Notes: generated by a model not told the origin, from the letters alone. A stretch of DNA of 5,669 nucleotides from JAEZKC01 sp046538945 (GCA_046538945.1 JBKHHW010000196.1:1-5669); one strand, 5' to 3'. Shown: positions 1 to 5,387, counted from the first letter of the stretch. A program made the numbers and translations.

Positions 1-171
1 CAGCGCCTGATACTTGCGATGCTTTATTATGATAAAGCGTCACACCAGGCCGTGGCTGATTTTTTCGGATTGAGCTCGGCTCAGATCGTCTATTCCAGAA
101 AATTCCGGATTCTCAGGGCTCTGCGGAAAGCAGTCGTGAAGAAACTGAAAGAGCTTCATGCAGTTTTCTGA
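1..171 (+). CDS. C-terminal part of an ECF-type sigma-70 family RNA polymerase sigma factor (5' end outside window)
   Basis: Frame 1 is open from the window edge to a TGA at 169-171 and gives 56 residues. They match, gap-free, the last 56 residues of the complete sigma factor encoded at 232-852; by eye 29 of 56 positions are identical, including LYYD, VY-RKFRIL and ALR. This is the sigma region 4 helix-turn-helix, the part that contacts the -35 element, followed by a basic tail. The gene therefore appears to be a tandem paralogue of its neighbour. Its stop lies 8 bases before the promoter-like motif of the next gene, so the two are probably transcribed separately or semi-independently. Regions 1-3 are outside the window and cannot be judged. 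The family call rests on the paralogue; the reading frame itself is clear. Confidence 0.85.
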   Translation, partial: QRLILAMLYYDKASHQAVADFFGLSSAQIVYSRKFRILRALRKAVVKKLKELHAVF

Positions 172-179
172 AAAAAGGA

Positions 180-206
180 GAAAGATTTTTTTCCTCTTGC
201 CGTCTA
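180..206 (+). promoter_or_regulatory. Predicted ECF-type promoter of the sigma factor gene
   Basis: GAAAGATTTT (180-189) acts as a -35-like element and CGTCTA (201-206) as a -10-like element. GAAAGA to CGTCTA leaves a 15-base spacer, usual for ECF promoters, and CGTC is a known ECF -10 type (for example sigma-M of Bacillus). The same arrangement with identical spacing occurs at 1360-1386 before the AAA+ gene: 20 of 27 bases match without gaps, and both are followed by GTAGAA (212-217 here), the expected start region of the transcript. That would leave a leader of about 20 bases before the ATG at 232. Promoter function is inferred from this shared layout. Confidence 0.65.
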
Positions 207-220
207 TACTTGTAGAACAG

Positions 221-226
221 AGGAGG
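221..226 (+). promoter_or_regulatory. Ribosome binding site that fixes the sigma factor start
   Basis: AGGAGG at 221-226 sits 5 bases before the ATG at 232. A GTG at 226 is in the same frame, but it overlaps this Shine-Dalgarno sequence and cannot be the start. The next in-frame ATG, at 241, is too far away (14 bases). Confidence 0.8.
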
Positions 227-231
227 TGGAG

Positions 232-852
232 ATGGAAGGGATGGGATGTGAGGGTCTAAAGGAGGTTATCAGAGGTGACGCGAGGGCACGGGATGCCTTC
301 GTGCGCCGTTACGATTTTCTGGTGCGTTGCGTCGCCCGCAGGATCTCTCTCAAGGGCGATGACATCGCACCCGAAGATATCGAGATGGAACTGTGGAGAA
401 AAGTGTTTGAAAACGAGTGCGCTCTTCTCCGTTCCTTCAAGGGCAGGGGAAGTTTCGAAGGGTATCTGAGGTGCTGTCTCGCGTGCCGGGCAGTGGATAT
501 CGCCAGATCCATTTCCAGGTCTGAAAAGCGCAGGCGCGATTTTGACACGGCGGGGCAGTCTTTCGATTACCGCGACACTGTTGCGTGGGGCATATCCGGA
601 GAGAACCTTTTCAGTAACGAATTTGAAACATCCGAGCTGATTTCTATTTTGAAGGAGGCTGTTTCGGAGCTGCCTTCGGAAAGTCGGCTTCTCATCACTC
701 TGCTTTACTACGATAGCGCCAGTCCCGCTGCTGTGGCCGCGGTTCTTTCTCTGAGGTCGAAAGCGACCGTGTACACCCGTAAATTCAGGATCCTCACCGC
801 ACTCCGCACCGCGGTGCTCAGGAAAATGAAAAGGCTGTCAAGAGCAGCCTGA
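232..852 (+). CDS. ECF-like sigma-70 family RNA polymerase sigma factor
   Basis: The product is 206 residues, the usual length of a two-domain ECF sigma factor. Residues about 20-95 look like region 2: an acidic segment (DDIAPEDIEMELW, 43-55), then GRGSFEGYLR (71-80) and an A-RAVDIARS stretch (84-93), matching the familiar G-SSF--WL---A-N-ALD-LR pattern that binds core polymerase and the -10 element. Residues about 146-196 form region 4 (SELP at 145-148, then a helix-turn-helix ending VYTRKFRIL-ALR), which reads the -35 element. There is no long region 3 or 1.1. The start at ATG 232 is chosen from the AGGAGG at 221-226. A predicted ECF promoter lies directly upstream and the same motif precedes the AAA+ gene, so autoregulation plus control of that gene is a reasonable inference. 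A 48-residue anti-sigma-like ORF follows. The preceding partial gene is a paralogue. The exact ECF group is not identified. Confidence 0.9.
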   Translation: MEGMGCEGLKEVIRGDARARDAFVRRYDFLVRCVARRISLKGDDIAPEDIEMELWRKVFENECALLRSFKGRGSFEGYLRCCLACRAVDIARSISRSEKRRRDFDTAGQSFDYRDTVAWGISGENLFSNEFETSELISILKEAVSELPSESRLLITLLYYDSASPAAVAAVLSLRSKATVYTRKFRILTALRTAVLRKMKRLSRAA

Positions 853-862
853 ATCTCTTTTA

Positions 863-885
863 CGCTCCCGCGTTCTGCGGGAGCG
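863..885 (+). terminator. Hairpin after the sigma factor gene, possible terminator or attenuator
   Basis: CGCTCCCGC (863-871) and GCGGGAGCG (877-885) form a perfect 9-bp GC-rich stem with a 5-base loop, starting 10 bases after the stop codon. The following bases (GCTTGTCTG) are only weakly T-rich, so termination may be partial. The 3' arm sequence CTGCGGGAGC (875-884) is repeated at 922-931, so the 5' arm could pair with either copy. Confidence 0.55.
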
Positions 886-908
886 GCTTGTCTGAAAATA
901 AACCTGTT

Positions 909-927
909 CCGCAGAAAAACGCTGCGG
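909..927 (+). promoter_or_regulatory. Second hairpin in the leader of the small ORF
   Basis: CCGCAG (909-914) and CTGCGG (922-927) pair across a 7-base loop. The 3' arm overlaps the second copy of CTGCGGGAGC (922-931). Folding here and pairing of that copy with the upstream GCTCCCGC (864-871) would be mutually exclusive. This is a structural observation only; a regulatory role is inference. Confidence 0.35.
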
Positions 928-958
928 GAGCATTCCGTATCAATCAAGGATGGTTATT

Positions 959-1105
959 ATGTCAACAGAACTCATGATCCGTTATTTCGCCGGGGAACTG
1001 GGTAAAGAGCAACGGTCAGAAGTCGAGGAGTGGCTTTTGGAGCATGATGGGTACAGGAGGGATCTGCTTGAAATGTTGGAGGCTACGTTCAGCGCCGAAC
1101 GCTGA
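959..1105 (+). CDS. 48-residue anti-sigma-like small protein (FecR N-terminal-like module)
   Basis: ATG at 959 to TGA at 1103-1105 encodes 48 residues, with AAGGA (946-950) eight bases before the start. The sequence (MSTELMIRYFAGELGKE..., then EVEEWL, a short D-G turn, and RRDLLEMLEATF) follows the pattern known from the N-terminus of FecR-type anti-sigma factors: L--RYL-GE-S-EE---VE-WL---P--R---E-L. That segment is the part that binds the sigma factor. No membrane segment, zinc-binding motif or FecR sensor domain follows, so the protein would be a free cytoplasmic mini anti-sigma. It lies 106 bases downstream of the sigma gene on the same strand with no clear promoter of its own, so co-transcription is likely. 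It could also be a remnant of a longer anti-sigma gene, but the stop is clean and I saw no continuing homologous frame. The coding call is fairly safe; the function is inferred from similarity remembered by eye. Confidence 0.7.
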   Translation: MSTELMIRYFAGELGKEQRSEVEEWLLEHDGYRRDLLEMLEATFSAER

Positions 1106-1359
1106 GAAGTTGTGTGTGTGTGAAAAGAGTAGCGATGCCGGTAGACTATAAAATGATGTAATGCGATGCAGGTACTCTAAGAGGGATTATTCTCGATTTC
1201 AATCATTTTTTAATTCTGCAAGTCACCGAGAGCTGCATCCCGATGGGATCGGTCTGGATCTGATTTCTGGTTTTTAGCTGTAAGTAGTTTTGTGGATTTT
1301 TTGTTTCACGTTTTCTTTTGGTCAGATGTAGTGAATCATTACGTTTTCCAGGAAATACC
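1106..1359. other. Intergenic stretch with no recognised gene
   Basis: No convincing ORF is visible here. It contains a short GT run (about 1110-1121), a 12-base near-perfect direct repeat (1132-1143 and 1163-1174), a weak bulged hairpin (ACCGA 1225-1229 with TCGGT 1249-1253, plus inner TCCC/GGGA), and a T-rich segment from about 1260 to 1320. The predicted promoter of the AAA+ gene begins immediately after it. Confidence 0.6.
1132..1174 (+). repeat. Pair of 12-base direct repeats, possible operator
   Basis: GCGATGCCGGTA (1132-1143) and GCGATGCAGGTA (1163-1174) differ at one position and are 31 bases apart, close to three helical turns. They lie just after the small ORF and about 190 bases before the AAA+ promoter. 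They could be a regulator-binding pair or chance; nothing else in the sequence decides this. Confidence 0.35.
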
Positions 1360-1386
1360 GAAAGATTTTCTCCTTTCTGACGTCTT
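1360..1386 (+). promoter_or_regulatory. Predicted ECF-type promoter of the AAA+ ATPase gene
   Basis: GAAAGATTTT (1360-1369) and CGTCTT (1381-1386) reproduce the elements found at 180-206 with exactly the same spacing, followed by GTAGAA at 1393-1398. The conserved bases concentrate at the -35 and -10 positions and at the likely transcript start, while the spacer differs. The transcript would have a leader of about 27 bases containing AAAGGAG (1408-1414), five bases before the ATG at 1420. Confidence 0.65.
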
Positions 1387-1419
1387 TTATGGGTAGAAGA
1401 ACGGAAGAAAGGAGCTGGA

Positions 1420-3693
1420 ATGGAACGCGGAAAAGAGAGAAGCATAACGAGATTGCGGACTAGACTGATGGAGAGAGTCCGCCTATGGAAGAAATCCTTC
1501 AGAGTCCCGGTATACCTGAGGCTTATATATCTGGTCAGGGTGTTAGAATTCACCAGGAAATTCACCGACACTCAGCAGGTTACCACGGCCATCTCTTTTT
1601 TCTGTGAATCTGAAGCACGAATGATTGTTGATATATGCTTGGCCTGGATCAAAAAGCAGTGTCCTGGAAGAGAGGTCGAATTTGAGGAAAGCAGAGATGA
1701 TTCGGGGGATTATGCTCTGCTTGTATACATGTTCGACAGGTGCCGTCCGGTCAGAAGTTTCATGTATTCACTTCTGCTGGAGGCACTGACGGAGGGCTGC
1801 AGGCATGCAAAGGCCCACAAGGTTGAGATGAAGGCGATGAACAGGCGGCTCGATGAGCTGGCCAGAGTATTTTCTCTCAGCAGGGTTGAACGGGATCTGG
1901 TGTTTTATTTTCATAATAACCAGGTCGACGGAGTCGTGTGCGAACTTTACGAGTGTTTATCGAATCTGATGCACATCAAAAGCAGGTACATGATTAGTCA
2001 TTTCGGCAGCCGCCCCATCTCGATACTTACGGGAATTCGCTTGAGTGACGTGAACAAGGCACTGAGTTCTCACTCGGTGCTCAGGCGACTCCAGCTGATC
2101 AACGATGAGGGTGATCTGGCTTCCGAAGTCGAGGACTATCTCACGGGCAGATCCAAAACGTTTGTGAATGAATACTGTTTCCGCCGCTTCAAAGGCAAAG
2201 CTCTTCCGCTCGGTATGCACATGGTCAGCCCCGACCACCTGGATACGGTATTGAAACTCACCTCCCTGAGAAGCAGTTCCCGCGGGATCAATATTCTTCT
2301 TTACGGCGAGCCGGGCACGGGTAAAACCGAGTTCACCAAGTCTCTGAGTCGCCATCTGGGAACCGAACTGTATTTTGTAAACAGTGGAAGCCTGGACGCT
2401 AATCCGTACGTCACCAGGCTGAGGTCGCTTACCGCGTGCATGAATGCGGTTGATCATTTCAGGACCATGCTGGTGGTTGATGAATGTGATTCTCTGCTGT
2501 GCAACAACCCCGTTACCGGCAACAGCGGAAAATGTCTGATCAATTCCATACTGGATTCTACCCGCGGGCTTGTGTTCTGGATAACCAACAGCATAGATAT
2601 GCTCGACTCCTCCACGGCACGTCGTTTTGATTTCGCCGTCGCGTTCAGGAAGTTCACTGAAGACCAGCATATCCGGGTATGGAAGAACAGCCTGCAGCGG
2701 CATAAGATGAAGAGGCTGCTTTCCTCTGAAGATATCAAACAATTTGCCTCCGCTTTCAAAGTGAGTGCAGGGACTGTGGATACCGTTCTGCGCAACGTTT
2801 CAGCTTCTCTTGAAAAGGGGATCGTAGGGAAAGAGAGCTGTACCGATATGATCCGCACTATGCTCAAGGCTCAAACCGCTCTCAATGTGGACATCCCCCG
2901 GGAAGAAACGAAAGCCGCTGACCAGTGTCATAACTACTCTCTCGAGGGGCTCAATATCCGCGGCAATGCCCAGCAGGTGCTGTCGATGATCGATAATTTC
3001 AACACACGGCTCAAGGCTCAGGATCCTGCCCTGCCGGTGAAGAGCATGAACCTGCTGCTCTATGGGCCTCCCGGAACGGGCAAAACCGAATTCGCCAGGT
3101 ATCTGGCGGGCAGGCTTCAGCGTAAGCTTGACCTCTGCAGAATGAGTGATATCCTGGGCAAGTACGTGGGGGAGTCTGAAAAGAACATTCGCGAGACGTT
3201 CGGCAGGGCTCAGCGCAGGGGCGCCGTGCTTTTCATCGACGAAGCCGACGGTTTGCTTTGCACAAGGGACAATGCTCATCACACCTGGGAGATCACCCAG
3301 GTAAACGAGCTGCTTACCTCCATGGAACAGTTCCGCGGCATTCTTCTTTGCGCCACCAACCTCAGAGATCACCTCGACAGCGCATCACTGAGGCGTTTCA
3401 CGCTCAAGCTGGAGTTCGACTATCTGACTCCCGACGGGGCTGAAATTTTTTACAGAAGGATTCTTGCCTCTTTTGCAGAAGAGAAGGTGGACCAGGAGGT
3501 TCTGCAGAAAGTCCGTTCATCAGGTGCACTTACACCCGGCGATTTCAAGAATGTGCACTTTCAGGTCTCGTTGACAGACAGGGGGGAGGTGTCACACGAG
3601 ATGATGGTTGACCTGCTGAGGTGCGAGGCTTCGCAGAGAAAGGGCAATTCATCGAGGGTGATCGGGTTCTGCGGGAAGGGGAGAGTGAAGTAG
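1420..3693 (+). CDS. AAA+ ATPase with two AAA modules (COG0464-like)
   Basis: The 757-residue protein has an N-terminal region without a recognised domain (1 to about 265) and two AAA+ modules. Module 1 has Walker A GEPGTGKT (296-303), Walker B LVVDECD (351-357), sensor-1 region TNS (389-391) and an ARRFD arginine pair (401-402). Module 2 has Walker A GPPGTGKT (549-556), pore-loop-like KYVGE (581-585), Walker B LFIDEAD (604-610), sensor-1 ATN (645-647) and LRRF (657-660). The layout, with an SRVERD--F segment before module 1 and EITQVNELL in module 2, fits a family of bacterial SpoVK/Vps4-type AAA ATPases of unknown role. Both modules look able to bind and hydrolyse ATP; module 1 has YVT where module 2 has the canonical YVG, so module 2 may be the main substrate-threading ring. 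The start at 1420 is supported by AAAGGAG five bases upstream and the promoter just before. The first 50 residues are strikingly basic (11 Arg, 4 Lys). No membrane segment or protease domain is seen, so it is probably a cytoplasmic remodelling ATPase; substrate unknown. Confidence 0.93.
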   Translation: MERGKERSITRLRTRLMERVRLWKKSFRVPVYLRLIYLVRVLEFTRKFTDTQQVTTAISFFCESEARMIVDICLAWIKKQCPGREVEFEESRDDSGDYALLVYMFDRCRPVRSFMYSLLLEALTEGCRHAKAHKVEMKAMNRRLDELARVFSLSRVERDLVFYFHNNQVDGVVCELYECLSNLMHIKSRYMISHFGSRPISILTGIRLSDVNKALSSHSVLRRLQLINDEGDLASEVEDYLTGRSKTFVNEYCFRRFKGKALPLGMHMVSPDHLDTVLKLTSLRSSSRGINILLYGEPGTGKTEFTKSLSRHLGTELYFVNSGSLDANPYVTRLRSLTACMNAVDHFRTMLVVDECDSLLCNNPVTGNSGKCLINSILDSTRGLVFWITNSIDMLDSSTARRFDFAVAFRKFTEDQHIRVWKNSLQRHKMKRLLSSEDIKQFASAFKVSAGTVDTVLRNVSASLEKGIVGKESCTDMIRTMLKAQTALNVDIPREETKAADQCHNYSLEGLNIRGNAQQVLSMIDNFNTRLKAQDPALPVKSMNLLLYGPPGTGKTEFARYLAGRLQRKLDLCRMSDILGKYVGESEKNIRETFGRAQRRGAVLFIDEADGLLCTRDNAHHTWEITQVNELLTSMEQFRGILLCATNLRDHLDSASLRRFTLKLEFDYLTPDGAEIFYRRILASFAEEKVDQEVLQKVRSSGALTPGDFKNVHFQVSLTDRGEVSHEMMVDLLRCEASQRKGNSSRVIGFCGKGRVK

Positions 3694-3702
3694 GGGAGGG
3701 GA

Positions 3703-3725
3703 GAGCTCTTGAGAGAAGAGAGCTC
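3703..3725 (+). terminator. Candidate terminator hairpin after the AAA+ gene
   Basis: GAGCTCTT (3703-3710) pairs with GAGAGCTC (3718-3725), giving 8 bp including one G-T pair, with a 7-base loop. It begins ten bases after the stop codon. The following AAGTTTCG is a poor T tract, so this is a weak intrinsic terminator at best. Confidence 0.4.
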
Positions 3726-3743
3726 AAGTTTCGACGAGCTCAA
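3720..3743. repeat. GAGCTCAA direct repeat with a REP-like sequence
   Basis: GAGCTCAA occurs at 3720-3727 and 3736-3743; a further GAGCTC lies at 3703-3708. The stretch AGTTTCGACGAGCTCAACATG (3728-3746 plus flanks) resembles the TTTCGACAAGCTCA-type dispersed palindromic repeats seen in many bacterial genomes. That similarity is from memory. Confidence 0.3.
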
Positions 3744-3885
3744 CATGGGCGCATTTTTCCGATCGTGTCTGCTTAGTTATAGCCACCCCTTTCCAAGCTC
3801 ACCTGCGAAAATCAGATCTCCAGACAACCCAGAGACTGTGGGGACGGACTAATTTTTTCTTTCTGAATCGCCAAAACAGGTGCTA
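3744..3885. other. Intergenic stretch, nothing recognised
   Basis: Between the AAA+ gene's downstream repeats and the transposase remnant I see no ORF, hairpin or promoter that I can support. All three minus-strand frames downstream of the remnant's stop were read and show no transposase continuation. Confidence 0.5.
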
Positions 3886-4107
3886 TTATTTTGTTGTAGT
3901 AGGAGCGGCATTTATTAACAAACATTTGTAATCTTTTTTCGATTCTGGATTGTGCCTTACAACTAACCACCACTCTCTTGCATTTGAATCCATGCGTTTA
4001 TATCTTAAAGATACACAAACAACATCATATATCAAAGGCCCTTTAGTTGATACTCTGATTTTTTCTTCTTCCAATTTGCTTTTCTGGAAGTGATGCGGCC
4101 CAATAAT
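3886..4107 (-). pseudogene. Remnant of a DDE transposase (IS701-like)
   Basis: The minus strand is open from just inside a TAG at 4108-4110 to a TAA at 3886-3888, about 73 residues. No ATG lies near the start (a TTG at 4072-4074 is the only near start), which fits an internal fragment. Visible features are V-TKGP-IYD, then REWWLVVRHNPESKKDYKC, then NAAPTTT. These follow the pattern of IS701-type DDE transposases: AKGP--YDW, WLL-RR----D---Y-L, then NAPADTP. An intact IS701 transposase is roughly 400 residues, so well over three quarters is missing, including the usual region after NAPADTP that carries the last catalytic acid. No terminal inverted repeats or target duplications could be assigned. 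IS4-related families are an alternative; it could not be active. Confidence 0.5.
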
Positions 4108-4120
4108 CTACACGATATGA

Positions 4121-4159
4121 TTTCAGTACTAACAGCTATCAATAGGAAGAGTACTGAAA
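4121..4159. repeat. 10-bp perfect inverted repeat, possible bidirectional terminator or operator
   Basis: TTTCAGTACT (4121-4130) and AGTACTGAAA (4150-4159) are perfect complements separated by 19 bases. The site lies 26 bases beyond the stop of the TPR gene. On the + strand the stem is followed by ATATTTTTGC, which is terminator-like for transcripts arriving from the AAA+ side; on the - strand no T run follows. The 19-base loop is long for a terminator, so a protein-binding site or an old IS end is also possible. Confidence 0.45.
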
Positions 4160-4184
4160 ATATTTTTGCACCAAATGCTCCGAA

Positions 4185-5261
4185 CTATTTAAGTCTTTCT
4201 ATAACTCGCGATGGAATTTTCTTTTCATTATCATCAGCATTCATCAGGGCCGAGTAAATCTTATAGTGTTCACGTGCTTTTTTCTTTTTTCCTAAAGCAT
4301 AGTAAACATCGCCGATATTGAGATGTGCAACCTTTCTTTCAGGAAATTTTGAAACAACATCATACAACATTTCAAGCGATGCTTCATATTCTTGATTTTT
4401 TGCTAAGAAAAATCCGTAATCATTGAATATCGCGATTGTCTTCTTATTTAGTGCCCCTTTCGGGCCATAAAGGATATACGGCGACAGCATTTCGATAGCC
4501 TTTTGTACCTGCTTTTTTCTGTAAAATTTCAAGGCAGCATTATGGGCAGCAGTGATCTCTTTTACATACTGGTCAAAGCTTTGAGCACGCACCAATTTAT
4601 CAGTCCGGATAATGTATTTGCCTTTCCATGGTTTTTGTTCTTCTTTAGCTGAGGCACATTTAATATCCAGGGTATCGTCATCGTATTTCCAATTTAATGA
4701 TTCTTTGCCGTCTTTACATTCTTCATGCACCACAAGTGGAATAGCTTTTGGGGTCAATGGTTCTATCTTCTTCTGATCTTCCCTCAGCAATATAATGTAA
4801 AGGCCGACATTTTCTATGCATGAAGTTTCACCATGCATCTCATCAGTAATTTGTATTAAAGAGTCTTTAAGCTCTATAGCATAAATCTTCCCTTTTTTAT
4901 ATCCTTCAAATATCCTGCTTATAGTGTCAACATTCGTACCTCCCCAGGCAACACGGGTTGTTGGCGCAGTCTCAGAAATTTTATTAGTCACTATTCCCTT
5001 ATTGTTCTTCCAATAAATTAGAACCGGCCAAGTGTTCGTAATTGTGGATATTTCAATGTCCCTTGGTACAATTATCTGAATTTTATTATTCAACGAAAAC
5101 AGTGTATCAATTGCTATCCGCTCTACTGACGGGACGATGTCCATTTTTATAAGAGAGTTCCGGAAATCATCATCATTTCTGAAAAACTTTGATTCATCGG
5201 CAAAAAGGATTACCGATAGAAAAAGTAAAGTATACATTACTTTTAATAAATAATAATTCAT
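4185..5261 (-). CDS. Exported TPR-repeat protein of unknown function
   Basis: The minus-strand frame ends at TAG 4185-4187. I place the start at ATG 5259-5261 because the product then begins with a clear signal peptide: MNYYLLK, a hydrophobic run, then LFA before DES, the likely cleavage point. This gives 358 residues. Upstream in-frame codons to 5330 are open but overlap transposase-like sequence read in another frame. No strong Shine-Dalgarno is seen; a later ATG at 5232-5234 is an alternative. Residues about 25-220 match no family I recognise. The C-terminal part holds about three TPR-like helix pairs (about 239-265, 276-307 and 310-341); the last contains VAHLNIGDVYYALGKKKKA. The protein is probably periplasmic or surface-associated and scaffolds protein contacts. 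Its C-terminus is clearly related to the next gene upstream (5388-5669), so the two are tandem paralogues. It is AT-richer than the left half of the window. Confidence 0.8.
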   Translation of the reverse strand: MNYYLLKVMYTLLFLSVILFADESKFFRNDDDFRNSLIKMDIVPSVERIAIDTLFSLNNKIQIIVPRDIEISTITNTWPVLIYWKNNKGIVTNKISETAPTTRVAWGGTNVDTISRIFEGYKKGKIYAIELKDSLIQITDEMHGETSCIENVGLYIILLREDQKKIEPLTPKAIPLVVHEECKDGKESLNWKYDDDTLDIKCASAKEEQKPWKGKYIIRTDKLVRAQSFDQYVKEITAAHNAALKFYRKKQVQKAIEMLSPYILYGPKGALNKKTIAIFNDYGFFLAKNQEYEASLEMLYDVVSKFPERKVAHLNIGDVYYALGKKKKAREHYKIYSALMNADDNEKKIPSRVIERLK

Positions 5262-5325
5262 ATTCAGTCTTTCGATGCCTATTGAATCGAAAAGTGTATT
5301 CATCCAGAAAGTAATGCCAGGTGCC
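5248..5325 (-). pseudogene. Short remnant of an ISXO2/IS1595-type transposase C-terminus
   Basis: In a frame different from the TPR gene, the minus strand reads GTWHYFLDEYTFRFNRHRKT...LLF. This closely follows the conserved C-terminal signature of ISXO2-like (IS1595) transposases, which ends YLDEF-FRFNRR followed by a short basic stretch and LF--LL. The frame is open from 5391 down to 5194, but only about 26 codons look homologous; the catalytic part of the transposase is missing. The fragment lies in the gap between two paralogous TPR genes and runs over the first codons of the downstream one. It is a dead relic. Confidence 0.55.
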
Positions 5326-5387
5326 TTCAACTAACTGAACCCTGATGAGTCCGTTTGTCTTCTCACAAAAATAGTTCACACAGGCTC

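Noticed and set aside
172..200. Intrinsic terminator from the A-rich/T-rich stretch after the first sigma gene
   Set aside because: The two halves are mirror-like, not reverse complements, so no stable stem forms; the T run belongs to the promoter motif.
226..231. GTG start codon for the sigma factor at 226
   Set aside because: It overlaps the AGGAGG Shine-Dalgarno sequence; ATG 232 is correctly spaced.
1225..1253. Hairpin in the intergenic stretch as a terminator for the small ORF
   Set aside because: The stem is short with a large bulge and a 3-base loop, and no T run follows directly; too weak to call.
1203..1571. Minus-strand ORF of 122 codons across the intergenic stretch and the AAA+ 5' end
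   Set aside because: Low-complexity Lys/Arg/Thr-rich product with no recognisable motif; it overlaps the predicted promoter and the start of a well-supported gene.
1485..1607. Separate 40-residue gene in the alternative frame at the AAA+ 5' end
   Set aside because: It lies within a better-supported reading frame and matches nothing recognised; kept only as a possible frameshift observation.
1957..3372. Long minus-strand ORFs inside the AAA+ gene
   Set aside because: They are antisense to clearly coding sequence with intact Walker motifs and show no family features.
5262..5330. Extended N-terminus of the TPR protein beginning at 5330
   Set aside because: The extra residues bury the signal peptide and overlap the transposase relic; the start at 5261 places the hydrophobic segment correctly.
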